Positions 24,780-33,290 of a DNA stretch of 37,368 bases are shown here, one piece after another. The notes beneath the pieces were generated by a model. That model searched no databases. It had not been told where the DNA came from and saw only the letters and a list, made by a program, of their open reading frames with translations. The position numbers and the translations under genes are program-made. Position 1 is the stretch's first letter. Each line of letters starts with the position of its first letter. Origin of the DNA: Alicyclobacillus tolerans (lineage in GTDB: Bacteria; Bacillota; Bacilli; Alicyclobacillales; Alicyclobacillaceae); NCBI RefSeq assembly GCF_021739485.1, contig NZ_JAJFNK010000048.1, positions 1 to 37,368 of the forward strand. Reading direction: 5' to 3'.

Positions 24780-25727
24780 TTAAAGCGACGACCGCCTGGT
24801 AAAGACAGCAAGGGGCAGCAGAGCGCTGACTACGTATTGACCCGCGTCGACAATCTCTGAAATCTTCAGGTCCACGCACAGACTGGCCAACAAGTAGGCG
24901 TCTTCAGAGGACATTTCGTATTTGCGGGAAACGTGATCGACCATCGCGCGCAAGGCATCCTGAGCCGCCGCCATCAGATCCGGACCAACCCCGGTGGTTC
25001 CGTAAAAACCTGCGTGGTTGACCTTTTGCGTCAACGCTCCTGAAGTTTCAAATTGAGGTGCAGGAATTTTGCGCCCTTTGAGCAGTCGAAAACGCAGACT
25101 GGCGTACATGGGGCACTCTAAGCCCGTCACGCAAACCTCTCCATCGCCTTGCGCTGCGTGCGCGTCCCCGCAACTGAACAGAGCCCCTTCCACCTGGACG
25201 GGTAACAGCAAGGTCGTGCCAATGGTCAACTGCCGCGTGTCCATGTTTCCCCCAAACACTCCCGGCGGCATGACGGACTGACTGCGGGCATCCTTCGGAC
25301 AAACGCCCATCGTTCCAAAAAACGGTTCGATGGGAATTTTAATGTCGTCCCGGAAGTAGATGTACTTTCCGTCCGACAGATCAAACGCGCGCAGATATGC
25401 GTTCGGGAAATCCTCAGCCAACAGTCCGAGTCCGGGCAATACGGCTGTCCATCCCCACCCTAAAGGATGCATGTTCAAGACTTCTACAGCCAGCGTATCT
25501 CCGGCTTCCGCACCTTCGACGTAAACGGGCCCCGCCAGCGGATATACTCGGTTCCAGTCTAGGTTTGCCACGTCTTCTGTCGTTGAGCTGGGCCCAAATT
25601 GTCCATCGCTGACATCACGCGTTTCAAAAATGACCGTGTCGCCGCTTTGAATTCTCAACACGGGTTCGTGTGCGACATCCCAAGTGTAATGAACCTTGTC
25701 ATTTGGAAAAAAATGCGTTTTGGCCAC
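24780..25727 (-). CDS. Acetamidase/formamidase family protein
   Basis: 315 residues of the FmdA/AmdA family, which hydrolyses small amides such as formamide or acetamide to the acid and ammonia. Family signatures are visible: SGDTVIFETRDVSDGQFG, AEAGDTLAVEVL, MGVCPKD, GVFGGNMDTRQLTIGTTLLLPV and CGDAHAAQGDGEVC, the last carrying putative metal or catalytic residues. The start is GTG 25727, with GGAGG seven bases upstream. It is divergent from the nitrilase-superfamily gene, which suggests a shared amide- or nitrogen-related role. Confidence 0.9.
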   Translation of the reverse strand: MAKTHFFPNDKVHYTWDVAHEPVLRIQSGDTVIFETRDVSDGQFGPSSTTEDVANLDWNRVYPLAGPVYVEGAEAGDTLAVEVLNMHPLGWGWTAVLPGLGLLAEDFPNAYLRAFDLSDGKYIYFRDDIKIPIEPFFGTMGVCPKDARSQSVMPPGVFGGNMDTRQLTIGTTLLLPVQVEGALFSCGDAHAAQGDGEVCVTGLECPMYASLRFRLLKGRKIPAPQFETSGALTQKVNHAGFYGTTGVGPDLMAAAQDALRAMVDHVSRKYEMSSEDAYLLASLCVDLKISEIVDAGQYVVSALLPLAVFTRRSSL

Positions 25728-26042
25728 AGCACAACCTCCACTTCTATGTGTATTAGATTCATTTTATTATTAATTATCAAATAATTTAAGAGGTGATTGC
25801 GAAAATAGGAGCGCCTACCCTGCCAGTGCAGACGGTCGAACAGAATGACTGGGTTTAAAAAACGACGGTTTTGGCGGAGGCGGAATACGGGACGGTAACC
25901 GATTGCGCGGTCAACTCCGAAAGGTTCCTGCAACTGTCGAACTTGTGACGTGGTGCGCTCCCTTTTTCGACAAATTTCTCGATTGCTTGTCCTATATAAT
26001 AGTCTTACATAGGCATAGTCGTTAGGCTGAGGAGGAATTGTC
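25728..26042. other. Divergent control region between the acetamidase and nitrilase-like genes
   Basis: The acetamidase side is very AT-rich (25745-25795). On the nitrilase side a perfect TATAAT (25995-26000) lies about 40 bases before the start but has no good -35. AGGAGG (26030-26035) is the ribosome site. The middle part is of coding-like composition but has no supported ORF. I recognise no riboswitch. Confidence 0.4.
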
Positions 26043-27110
26043 TTGGTGAAACCATTTACCGCTGTTGGCTTGGTGTCCACCGTTCGCGGTGTTAAGAATC
26101 GCAACAAAATCAAACGCAACCTCGAGCACATCGCGGAGATGATCGCGGCGGCAACGTGGCTGTCCGGCATGGACTTGCCCGTTCGACTCGTTGCACTGCC
26201 CGAAGGCGCTTTACAGGGATTTACGGACGAAGTATTTGATACCGATCATGCAGAGTACGCAAACAGTGTCGCCATTGACATTCCGGGAGACGAAACCGAG
26301 TTTCTTGGCAATCTCGCCAAACAGTGGAACATTTTCATCATGGGACAAGCCAAGGCGAAACACGAATCATTCCCAGGCAAGTACTTCAACGTCGGATTTA
26401 TCATTGATCCGTCCGGACAGGTTATCCTCCGCCATCACAAAGTGGCGCCTTTGTATCCCGTCGAACACTCGGTCACTCCATATGACGTCTGGGACAAGTG
26501 GACCGAACTTTACGGCAAAAAACTCGAATCCTTTTATCCGACCGTGGAAACGGAAATTGGGACACTGGGCATCATGATGGCCAACGAAGGCTCTTATCCT
26601 GAAAACGCCCGCGCGCTGGCGATGAACGGGGCAGAAATCGTGTACCGCGCTTCGTACCCTCATCCAGCGACAGGCAACGAGTACTTCACCATCCAAAACC
26701 GCGCCCGTGCACTCGACAACAACATGTATATCATTGCCCCGAATCTAGCTGCCTATTACCTGGACCAGGAGTCTGACCTGCCCGTAGATACGTTTGGTGG
26801 AAACTCCTTGATTGTGGACTACAAAGGGAGAATCGTCGGACAGCACGCCTATGGCGGTACCTCCGGATACGTGGCCGGGACCGTCGACATCGAAGCCCTG
26901 CGCGATTTCCGGGCCCGGGCCCAGTGGGGCAACTGGATGAAGGACCTGCAAACGGAGCAATACCAGTTGATCTACGAACAAGAGATTTACCCAAAAAACC
27001 TGTACCTGAATCGCGATCCATACAAACACCAGGAATTTCGCGAGAAAGTCACCGACCCGTTGGTGAAGAAGCTGCAGAAAAAAGGAATTTGGACGCCGCC
27101 TAGCGAGTGA
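26043..27110 (+). CDS. Nitrilase-superfamily protein lacking the catalytic cysteine
   Basis: 355 residues. The carbon-nitrogen hydrolase fold is clear: Glu54 in LPEGAL, Lys133 in HHKVAP and the region LGIMMANEGSYPENARALAMNGAEI, where family members carry the nucleophilic Cys followed by a short segment ending PE. Here the codon is GCC, Ala180. Two of the three catalytic residues are thus present and the nucleophile is missing. Other long family elements (GNSLIVDYKGRIVG, the C-terminal extension) are intact, and the frame is undamaged, so it is not a simple decayed gene. It may be a pseudoenzyme or an outlying family branch. AGGAGG is seven bases before TTG 26043 and ten before GTG 26046; either could start. 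Confidence 0.85.
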   Translation: MVKPFTAVGLVSTVRGVKNRNKIKRNLEHIAEMIAAATWLSGMDLPVRLVALPEGALQGFTDEVFDTDHAEYANSVAIDIPGDETEFLGNLAKQWNIFIMGQAKAKHESFPGKYFNVGFIIDPSGQVILRHHKVAPLYPVEHSVTPYDVWDKWTELYGKKLESFYPTVETEIGTLGIMMANEGSYPENARALAMNGAEIVYRASYPHPATGNEYFTIQNRARALDNNMYIIAPNLAAYYLDQESDLPVDTFGGNSLIVDYKGRIVGQHAYGGTSGYVAGTVDIEALRDFRARAQWGNWMKDLQTEQYQLIYEQEIYPKNLYLNRDPYKHQEFREKVTDPLVKKLQKKGIWTPPSE

Positions 27111-27160
27111 AACCCAATAAGGGCCATTGAACTCCAGCTTTGAACGAAAAATTTCGAGCA

Positions 27161-27204
27161 AAAAACAACCGGAACCACGGGGACGTACGGACGGTTGTTT
27201 TTTT
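27161..27204 (+). terminator. Strong bidirectional terminator after the nitrilase-like gene
   Basis: CAACCG / CGGTTG (27166-27171, 27192-27197), extended by an A-run before and a T-run after. Because the A-run lies on the other side, it can also stop minus-strand transcription entering from the right. Confidence 0.85.
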
Positions 27205-27261
27205 GTTTGCAAGAAACCGTGTGAACCCTCTGTGACACTTGCACACCGGCAACGAAACGCC

Positions 27262-27453
27262 CTATAAACTTCCGTACAACGCAACTCCAGGTAATTCTTC
27301 AATCTCCCACGCGATCTTGTCGAAACGGTATAGATGGTGCAGATAATTGGCGCGCAGCCCGCCATAGCGCCGTTGAACCGGTCCAACAAGCAGGGTACAA
27401 TCTACTAAAATAGACGATACATAGGTACACTTGTCGAAATTAGGCGAGAAAGA
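27262..27453 (-). pseudogene. Open minus-strand stretch without a start codon, possible gene remnant
   Basis: Sixty-three sense codons lie between two in-frame stops. The later part reads like a real protein (RRYGGLRANYLHHLYRFDK, AWEIEELPG) with codon use like the neighbours, and a bidirectional terminator follows. But no ATG, GTG or TTG is in frame and no ribosome site is seen. It may be the 3' end of a lost gene or chance. Confidence 0.25.
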
Positions 27454-27505
27454 CTACAGTCTTCCACAGGGTTAGGGTCCATCTTCCAGAAAGTTGAGGA
27501 CTGAG

Positions 27506-29242
27506 ATGAAACGAACGATTGCCTTTTATGCCCTTCCAGCGGCCCTTCTCACGGCAATGATCCAAAGTGGGACAGCCTTGGCCGCAACGCAATTGACACA
27601 GTCTCCCCAATCCGTTCAAGGTGTTCGGTTACGAACCATTGTTTACCAAGGCGTCGGCAGCTCTCAAGAATACGGATTTGCTGCGTCGGACAGCGGTTCC
27701 TTAACGACTTATATGCCCATTTGGTACGTGGCCAACATACTCAGCCGCGCCGGCATTCAAAGCACTTGGCAAAATGGAGCATTAAATTTCTCTGTACCGA
27801 ACACGTTTCGCACCGACTTGTCCAACTTGCCGGTGCCGACGAACAATCCGTACTACAACACAACCCTTCAGATCAATGGTACCACGGTACAACAGGTGCA
27901 CAGCATTGCGTACAAAGACCCAATGGGGGGCACGGTCACCACGTTTGTTCCCATCTGGTACCTCCAGCAGGCTTTGAATCGCGTCGGCATTCATTCGAGC
28001 TGGAACGGGACCACATGGACGCTGGTTTCGACACAGAGCTTCACCAACGTCGATTTGCGGTATGCCGCACCGGGCAGCTTAACGGCCGGCAAGATTGACC
28101 AATTCCTAAAAGCAAACGGTTCTCCTCTCACCGGACTCGGCCAGTCCTACATAGAGGCCCAAAACACTTACGGCGTCGATGCCAACTATTTGGTCTCCCA
28201 CTCGATTTTGGAAAGCGCCTGGGGCAAGAGCCAAATTGCACTGGCCAAAAACAACTTGTTTGGCTACGGTGCATACGACGCCAATCCGGGTTCGGATGCC
28301 GGCATGTTTCCGAGCGACGACTACGCCATTCGGTTTGAAGCATGGGCCGTGCGTCAAAACTACCTCAATCCAGGCGGGAGCAATTACGTCGCGCCGACGC
28401 TCACAGGCATGAATGTCAACTACGCGACGGATCCCAACTGGGCCAGTTCGATCGGGCAAATCATGGGACAAGTCGCCGCAGCCACGGGGAGCTCTGTTAC
28501 AGACTACGTCCAGTATCAGGGCAACAACGCCCCTGCCCCGGCTCCGCCAAGCAACGTGGAACCCGTGTATGACCTCAATGGCGCTCAGGCAGTCATACAG
28601 CCAAATCCCTACTACGGCGGACTCCCCTACTATCCGGACATGGGAACAGGCGTAGATGACATGTTTTTTGCCCCATTGCAAAACGGAAGCTTTGGAGCGA
28701 GCGTGGTACAGGTGCAAAAGTTCCTAAACCAACAAATCAACGCTCATCTCACGACAGACGGGCAGTTTGGCCCCTTGACGGAAACTGCAGTGAAGACGTA
28801 TCAACAACTGCAAGGACTGACTGTCAACGGCATCTGGGACTACAACATGTGGCAAGCCATCCACCCGACTGGGACCAACATTCTGCAAGCCGGTTCAACG
28901 GTTTCGGTGGACCAAATCGAACAAGGAATGGCCAACGGAATCGTGGTGCCCTGGTACCACATCCCCAACTACGGATGGGTAGACTCTCAATACGTACAGT
29001 TGACCAATGTCTATCGGATTACCGTGCCGAATCCGGCGTCGACAAACACCACTGTCAACGTGTACGATCCGGCAAATCCGTCGCAGGTGATTGCAACGCT
29101 TCACAGCGGCGATTTCGTGGTATCGTCAAACCCGGCACCGCAAAACAACTTGATTTCCATTCAATTTTGCAACCCGCTGACAGGTCAGGCCGAGACGGGG
29201 GTTCTTCAGGCCAGTACTGCGACGCTGACCCAGCAGAATTAA
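27506..29242 (+). CDS. Secreted N-acetylglucosaminidase (GH73-type) with stalk and peptidoglycan-binding domains
   Basis: 578 residues. A signal peptide (MKRTIAFYALPAALLTAMI, cleavage near TALAA) exports it to the wall. Two PIWY stalk modules follow (TTYMPIWYVANILSRAGI and TTFVPIWYLQQALNRVGI with SSWNGTTW), then a glucosaminidase domain (about 195-330) with the catalytic Glu236 in ILESAWGKS and NNLFGYGAYD. A peptidoglycan-binding type 1 domain (about 395-455, FGASVVQVQKFLN to GQFGPLTETAVKTYQQLQG) and a C-terminal SH3-like region complete it. It should cut the glycan chains of peptidoglycan during growth or separation. GAGGA lies five bases before ATG 27506; the upstream TTG at 27494 overlaps this. 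It stands alone on the plus strand. Confidence 0.9.
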   Translation: MKRTIAFYALPAALLTAMIQSGTALAATQLTQSPQSVQGVRLRTIVYQGVGSSQEYGFAASDSGSLTTYMPIWYVANILSRAGIQSTWQNGALNFSVPNTFRTDLSNLPVPTNNPYYNTTLQINGTTVQQVHSIAYKDPMGGTVTTFVPIWYLQQALNRVGIHSSWNGTTWTLVSTQSFTNVDLRYAAPGSLTAGKIDQFLKANGSPLTGLGQSYIEAQNTYGVDANYLVSHSILESAWGKSQIALAKNNLFGYGAYDANPGSDAGMFPSDDYAIRFEAWAVRQNYLNPGGSNYVAPTLTGMNVNYATDPNWASSIGQIMGQVAAATGSSVTDYVQYQGNNAPAPAPPSNVEPVYDLNGAQAVIQPNPYYGGLPYYPDMGTGVDDMFFAPLQNGSFGASVVQVQKFLNQQINAHLTTDGQFGPLTETAVKTYQQLQGLTVNGIWDYNMWQAIHPTGTNILQAGSTVSVDQIEQGMANGIVVPWYHIPNYGWVDSQYVQLTNVYRITVPNPASTNTTVNVYDPANPSQVIATLHSGDFVVSSNPAPQNNLISIQFCNPLTGQAETGVLQASTATLTQQN

Positions 29243-29258
29243 CTGGTGGCATAGACGC

Positions 29259-29293
29259 GGGCGGCCTTTGCGCCAGTTGGCCAAAGACCGCCC
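29259..29293. terminator. Hairpin between convergent genes
   Basis: GGGCGG-C-CTTTG (29259-29270) pairs with CAAAG-A-CCGCCC (29282-29293) around an 11-base loop. No close T-run follows on either strand, so terminator function is only probable from its position between the glucosaminidase and acyl-CoA synthetase stops. Confidence 0.4.
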
Positions 29294-29310
29294 ACGCTGG
29301 TGATGCGGTT

Positions 29311-30909
29311 TTATTGGACGAACTTTTGCTTTCCCTGCCACAATCCTTCGCGCAAGCGGAACTTTTGCAGTTTCCCGGTCGCCGTCCGCGGCAATTCTGC
29401 AACAAACTGGTACTCTTTGGGTACCTTAAATCCTGCCAAGTGCGAGCGGCAGAACTGATTGAGTTCTTCAGGCGTCACCTGCTGACCCGGTTTCAGCACC
29501 ACAAAAGCTACCGGGATTTCGCCCCACCTGTCGTCGGGGCGAGCCACTACGCCCGCGTCCGCAACAGCAGGGTGCTTAAACAAAACGCCCTCCACCTCGA
29601 CGGATGACACGTTTTCCCCGCCAGAGATAATGACGTCTTTGAGTCGGTCCACGATTTCGATGTAGCCCCCCGGATGGACTACGGCCAAGTCGCCGCTGTG
29701 AAACCAGCCGTTGCGCAGTGCCTTTGCGGTTTCTTCAGGCTGCTTGTAATAGCCTTCCATGACGACATTGCCACGCGTGACAATCTCTCCAATCTCTTTG
29801 CCGTCCCACGCCACATCCGACTCGTCTTCGCGAACCACCTTAGTCTCGCCGTTGAACAGCATCTCGACTCCCTGCCTGGCTTTGACTGCAGCCTGCTGGT
29901 CCGATGAAAGGGCATTGAATTCGTCACGCCATTCACAATACAGAATGAACGGTGATACCTCCGTCAACCCGTACACGTGAATGACCTCCATGTTCAGGTG
30001 CTTTTGAACCTGTTCGATGACGGCAGCCGGAGGCGGTGAGCCTGCCGTCGCAATACGGGGCTTGGTGGTAATCTTGACGTCGTTTAGATTGGGCGCCTGC
30101 AGCATCATGTTCAACACCGTCGGTGCTCCGCACGCCAGGGTAATTTTCTCCTGCTCGTATAGATGAAGGATAAGGGCTGGGTCGACCTTGCGCAGGCAGA
30201 CGTGCACGCCGCCGACTCCTGATACCGCCCACACGCCTCCCCAGCCATTCGCGTGAAACATCGGCAAGGTGTGCAGATAGACGTCGTCATACGAGACCCG
30301 TAAGTGGAACAAAAAGTCCGCCGCATTCATGTACGCGTTGCGATGCGTCAACATCACGCCCTTGGGCTTGGAGGTCGTACCACTGGTGTAGTTTAACGTG
30401 ATCATCTGATTCTCGTCGATTTCGACAGCGATGTCTTCGGCGGACGCGTTGGCGAGCAGTTCCTCGTAATCGATGGCCCGAAGCGGCGACGATTGGGAAA
30501 GCAACTCTGTACGGATTTGGATGACGTGGCGGACCCGTGTCAGGTTCGGGAGGATTCCGGCTACAAGGGCACCCCATTCGTCGTCGACAATCAGCACCTC
30601 TGTGTCGCTGTGCTCCACGATGTACTGGACCTCTTCCGCCTTCAAACGGTAGTTGATGGGGACCAGCACCGCCCCAATCTGACATACGCCGTAAAAGCAC
30701 TCCAGCATCTCGTGCGTGTTGGGAGCCAGTACGGCCACCTTTGTGCCGTTTCCAACCCCCAGCGACATCAACCCATGCGAAAGCTGGTTGACCCTATAGC
30801 CGAACTCGCGGTACGTGTAGCGGACTTCCCCGTCAATCACAGCCGTTTTGCCGGGATACAATTTGACCGCACGTCGTTTAAATTCCATGGGCGTTAACGG
30901 TGTTATCAC
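29311..30909 (-). CDS. AMP-dependent acyl-CoA synthetase (fatty-acid/medium-chain type)
   Basis: 532 residues of the ANL adenylating family; it activates a carboxylic acid with ATP and joins it to CoA. Motifs are complete: the phosphate loop YTSGTTSKPKGVMLTHRN, HANGWGG, the adenine motif YGLTEVSP, WFHSGDLAVVHPGGYIEIVDRLKD with the hinge, and GKLQKFRLRE holding the catalytic Lys. The exact acid is unknown. GTG 30909 follows AAAGGGTG at nine bases. It lies 99 bases after the enoyl-CoA hydratase gene on the same strand; the two probably form a small acyl-CoA operon. Confidence 0.92.
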   Translation of the reverse strand: MITPLTPMEFKRRAVKLYPGKTAVIDGEVRYTYREFGYRVNQLSHGLMSLGVGNGTKVAVLAPNTHEMLECFYGVCQIGAVLVPINYRLKAEEVQYIVEHSDTEVLIVDDEWGALVAGILPNLTRVRHVIQIRTELLSQSSPLRAIDYEELLANASAEDIAVEIDENQMITLNYTSGTTSKPKGVMLTHRNAYMNAADFLFHLRVSYDDVYLHTLPMFHANGWGGVWAVSGVGGVHVCLRKVDPALILHLYEQEKITLACGAPTVLNMMLQAPNLNDVKITTKPRIATAGSPPPAAVIEQVQKHLNMEVIHVYGLTEVSPFILYCEWRDEFNALSSDQQAAVKARQGVEMLFNGETKVVREDESDVAWDGKEIGEIVTRGNVVMEGYYKQPEETAKALRNGWFHSGDLAVVHPGGYIEIVDRLKDVIISGGENVSSVEVEGVLFKHPAVADAGVVARPDDRWGEIPVAFVVLKPGQQVTPEELNQFCRSHLAGFKVPKEYQFVAELPRTATGKLQKFRLREGLWQGKQKFVQ

Positions 30910-31008
30910 AGATTTGCACCCTTTCCTACAGGATGGGACTCGATGTCAACTCAGTTGTTATTGTGAGTCGCAGTTTCGCAATATGGGGGTACGGGGAAGT
31001 GGCGATTT

Positions 31009-31779
31009 CTATTCAGCCCTCCAATTAGGCGGCCGTTTTTGCAAAAACGCGTCAATACCTTCGATGGCGTCCGGATGTGCGCTGTTGAGGGCGATGACTT
31101 GAGTGGCATAAGTGAGGGCCTGAAAGTCTTCCATGTTGAGCTGTCTGTAAAACTCATTCTTCCCGATTTCCAGGGTTGACAGGTTGTGACGAGCCACCCG
31201 GTCGGCAAGTGCCTCGACGGCGTCCTCCAGTTGCTCTGGGGGCACCACCTGATTGACCAGTCCGGAGTTCAAGGCGTCGTGCGCCGAAATAAAGTCGCCG
31301 GTAAACAACATTTCCGCCGCCTTCTTCCGGCCTACGTTGCGGCTGACGAAAACGGCCGGAGTGCTGCAAAACAACCCGATGTTCACCCCCGGTGTCGCGA
31401 ACCTCGCCTCCGTACTGGAAACCGCAAGGTCACATGCGGCGACAAGCTGACATCCCGCTGCAGTGGCAATCCCGTGCACCTTTGCAATGGTGACTTGAGG
31501 GATGTCCCTCAATTTGAGAAAGAAGGTCTGACAGACGTTGAACAGGTTCAGGACGTCGTGGGCGCTCTGTCGACCCACCTCGCGCAAGTTGTGTCCGGAA
31601 CTGAATACCTTGCCTTCCGACTCGATGACAATGACGTTGAGGTCGCGCTGGGGCTTGATCTCCTCCAACAACTCGTTAAACTCTGTCAGTACAGCCAGCG
31701 ACAAGGCGTTGCGCTGGCTGTCGTTTTGAAGCGTGATATAGCCCTTTTTTCCCGTTTTCCGAAATGACAAGTACACCAC
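31009..31779 (-). CDS. Enoyl-CoA hydratase/isomerase family protein
   Basis: About 256 residues of the crotonase fold. The first oxyanion-hole strand is FSSGHNLREV and the second is KVHGIATAAGCQLVAACD. A glutamate of classical hydratases is replaced near CQLVAACDLAV, as in ECHDC3-like proteins, so hydratase activity is not certain; isomerase or hydrolase roles are possible. The start is decided by GGGAGGG six bases before GTG 31779; an ATG at 31803 has no ribosome site. It lies upstream of the acyl-CoA synthetase gene, suggesting joint work in acyl-CoA metabolism. Confidence 0.88.
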   Translation of the reverse strand: MVYLSFRKTGKKGYITLQNDSQRNALSLAVLTEFNELLEEIKPQRDLNVIVIESEGKVFSSGHNLREVGRQSAHDVLNLFNVCQTFFLKLRDIPQVTIAKVHGIATAAGCQLVAACDLAVSSTEARFATPGVNIGLFCSTPAVFVSRNVGRKKAAEMLFTGDFISAHDALNSGLVNQVVPPEQLEDAVEALADRVARHNLSTLEIGKNEFYRQLNMEDFQALTYATQVIALNSAHPDAIEGIDAFLQKRPPNWRAE

Positions 31780-32319
31780 GGTGATCCCTCCCAGGTTGCT
31801 CATGTGAGCGCGCAGAAAGAAAACGCTTACAGTGATTGGTTGACGACTAAATACACACGCAATTCAAACTTCTTAAAGTATACACGAAAGCCCGTGGAGT
31901 CACTAGAACGGGCCGTGTCATTACAACGAGTTTAGCGGGATAATCCCCTTGTCATAGCCTCTAATTGAAACAGGATTTTTTATGGTAAAGGGTGAGAAGC
32001 GACTTGTTTAAGTCACAGATGAGGAACGCCGAATGCGAAATTCGGAATAGGTTTGGACTTTGTACTTGGAGGAGTGACAAGACAATGGTTTAAAGGCGCC
32101 GATTTCCACGGTAGTACCGCTGAGTAACTCGTTACGAATGTTCTGTGCCCGCGCAACGTGTAACGCCTTGTAGGTCATTCCTGAAACAACTTACTTCTGT
32201 GCTCCAGTGAGCGAAACGTCCGAGAACCCAAGCGAAGCCGTTCACGGGCAACAAGAGATAGGGTTAGGCAGACAATTCGACAGCATTTTCCGGGAAATGA
32301 GCTCCCCCGGAAAAAATGG
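31780..32319. other. 540-base gap without a supported gene
   Basis: It holds several small inverted repeats: CCGAAT/ATTCGG near 32029-32045 and CGGTA/TACCG near 32108-32118. A plus-strand GTG-started ORF at 32207-32395 has no ribosome site and overlaps the next gene. TATACT read on the minus strand near 31880 is a possible -10 for the hydratase gene. Nothing further is recognised. Confidence 0.35.
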
Positions 32320-32922
32320 CTATTGCCGTCGACCCATGCCTTCAACGGACCGCAGAGGCTCTGGATTATTCGCTTTGCTTCTATTTTCTACTTGAATAAA
32401 CATCTGTTCGATCCGGGCTAACTCTTGACTTACTTGCTGAATGTTCTCCGAGTCGCTCATCGGAAACAGCAGGTAGCGGACAGCGGCAATTGAGTTGCGC
32501 ACTTCATTCACTACAGTCCAAGACATCACTTGGTCTGGGTGGGCGTGCAACACAGCCAACTGCTTTTGGTACTCTTCCTGTTTACGGTGTCTGTACCCTA
32601 ACCACGAAATGGTCACGTATCCAATAACCTCCATCACAACGATTGTCGTGTGAAGACCTCCGTGATAGGAGTTATACAAGTCCAGAACGGTCAGGACCAG
32701 TCCGGCTAACATCGCAATCGTCAGCCCCAAGAAGTAGCTCAAAGCGCCGACGACCAGCATCCCAAGTACAAACCACATGTGCTGTGACGCGAGTCCCCAC
32801 GAGCCAACTCCTAAGACGATGAGAAACATAACAAGGTCCACGTGGGTACGAAAAAAAGATTCAAATTGCTGGTCAAGGCTGCCGAGGGTGCGAATGGCCA
32901 AACCCTTTTTAAGCTGCCGCAT
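32320..32922 (-). CDS. Membrane protein with degenerate histidine-kinase dimerisation helix
   Basis: 200 residues. Three to four hydrophobic segments lie between about 28 and 110 (VMFLIVLGVGSWGL, FVLGMLVVGALSYFLGLTIAMLAGLVLTVLDLY, TTIVVMEVIGYVTISWLGY). The cytoplasmic tail has TVVNEVRNSIAAVRYLLF followed by QQVSQELARIEQMF, which lines up with the H-box and second helix of KinA/KinB-type kinases (for example the H-box and ELSRIE helix of the 8213-10030 kinase). The phospho-accepting His is Asn139 (AAT), and no ATPase domain follows. It looks like a pseudo-kinase sensor or a binding partner of real kinases. AGGTG is six bases before ATG 32922; GTG 32931 and ATG 32928 overlap that site. Confidence 0.8.
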   Translation of the reverse strand: MRQLKKGLAIRTLGSLDQQFESFFRTHVDLVMFLIVLGVGSWGLASQHMWFVLGMLVVGALSYFLGLTIAMLAGLVLTVLDLYNSYHGGLHTTIVVMEVIGYVTISWLGYRHRKQEEYQKQLAVLHAHPDQVMSWTVVNEVRNSIAAVRYLLFPMSDSENIQQVSQELARIEQMFIQVENRSKANNPEPLRSVEGMGRRQ

Positions 32923-33290
32923 GTTCATCACCTGATTATCTGCAGAATCAAACCTGGACCTCGCAATGTGGTTGTAAAAACGTCAACGGTGAGAAAGAGG
33001 ACCCTTGGTTTACCTGTAGTTTAGGTGAAGGAAGGCGGTGTGCAAAAGATCCATTTGCATTATTTATCAGTTCACACCGACTAGCCCATCCTGATCGTAA
33101 ATGACTATATGCAAAGCGCTCTTTAAAGTGCGATGGGTGACCTTGGAAGTTCTCTTGCGCACGAGGTAACCGCGGCGCGGGTCGAGCCAGGCTGCAGAGT
33201 ACCCGTCTTTGTACTCGCAGCCTGGCAACCTAAGTGTTAGGCCCATGGCTTTGCGTCCTTGTCTTTCGACAAGTTTGCCCTTGGAACAGC
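32923..33290. other. Intergenic region with strong hairpins
   Basis: A 16-bp stem with one bulge lies at 33186-33226: GCCAGGCTGC / GCAGCCTGGC enclosing GAGTAC / GTACTC. A second structure (33036-33079) has CGGTGTG / CACACCG around GCAAA / TTTGC. Neither is followed by a T-run. No ORF with a ribosome site is present. These could be the end of the YjfB-like transcript or a structured RNA. Confidence 0.4.

Noticed and set aside
26745..27389. Long minus-strand ORF opposite the nitrilase-like gene
   Set aside because: Shadow frame over most of its length with no family signature and no ribosome site; it also crosses the strong terminator at 27161-27204.
32100..32125. GGTAGTACCGC resembling a T-box antiterminator
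   Set aside because: It is a short palindrome with no other T-box element and no biosynthetic gene downstream on that strand.
32207..32395. Plus-strand 62-codon ORF
   Set aside because: No ribosome site, overlaps the well-supported minus-strand gene, and codon use is not gene-like.
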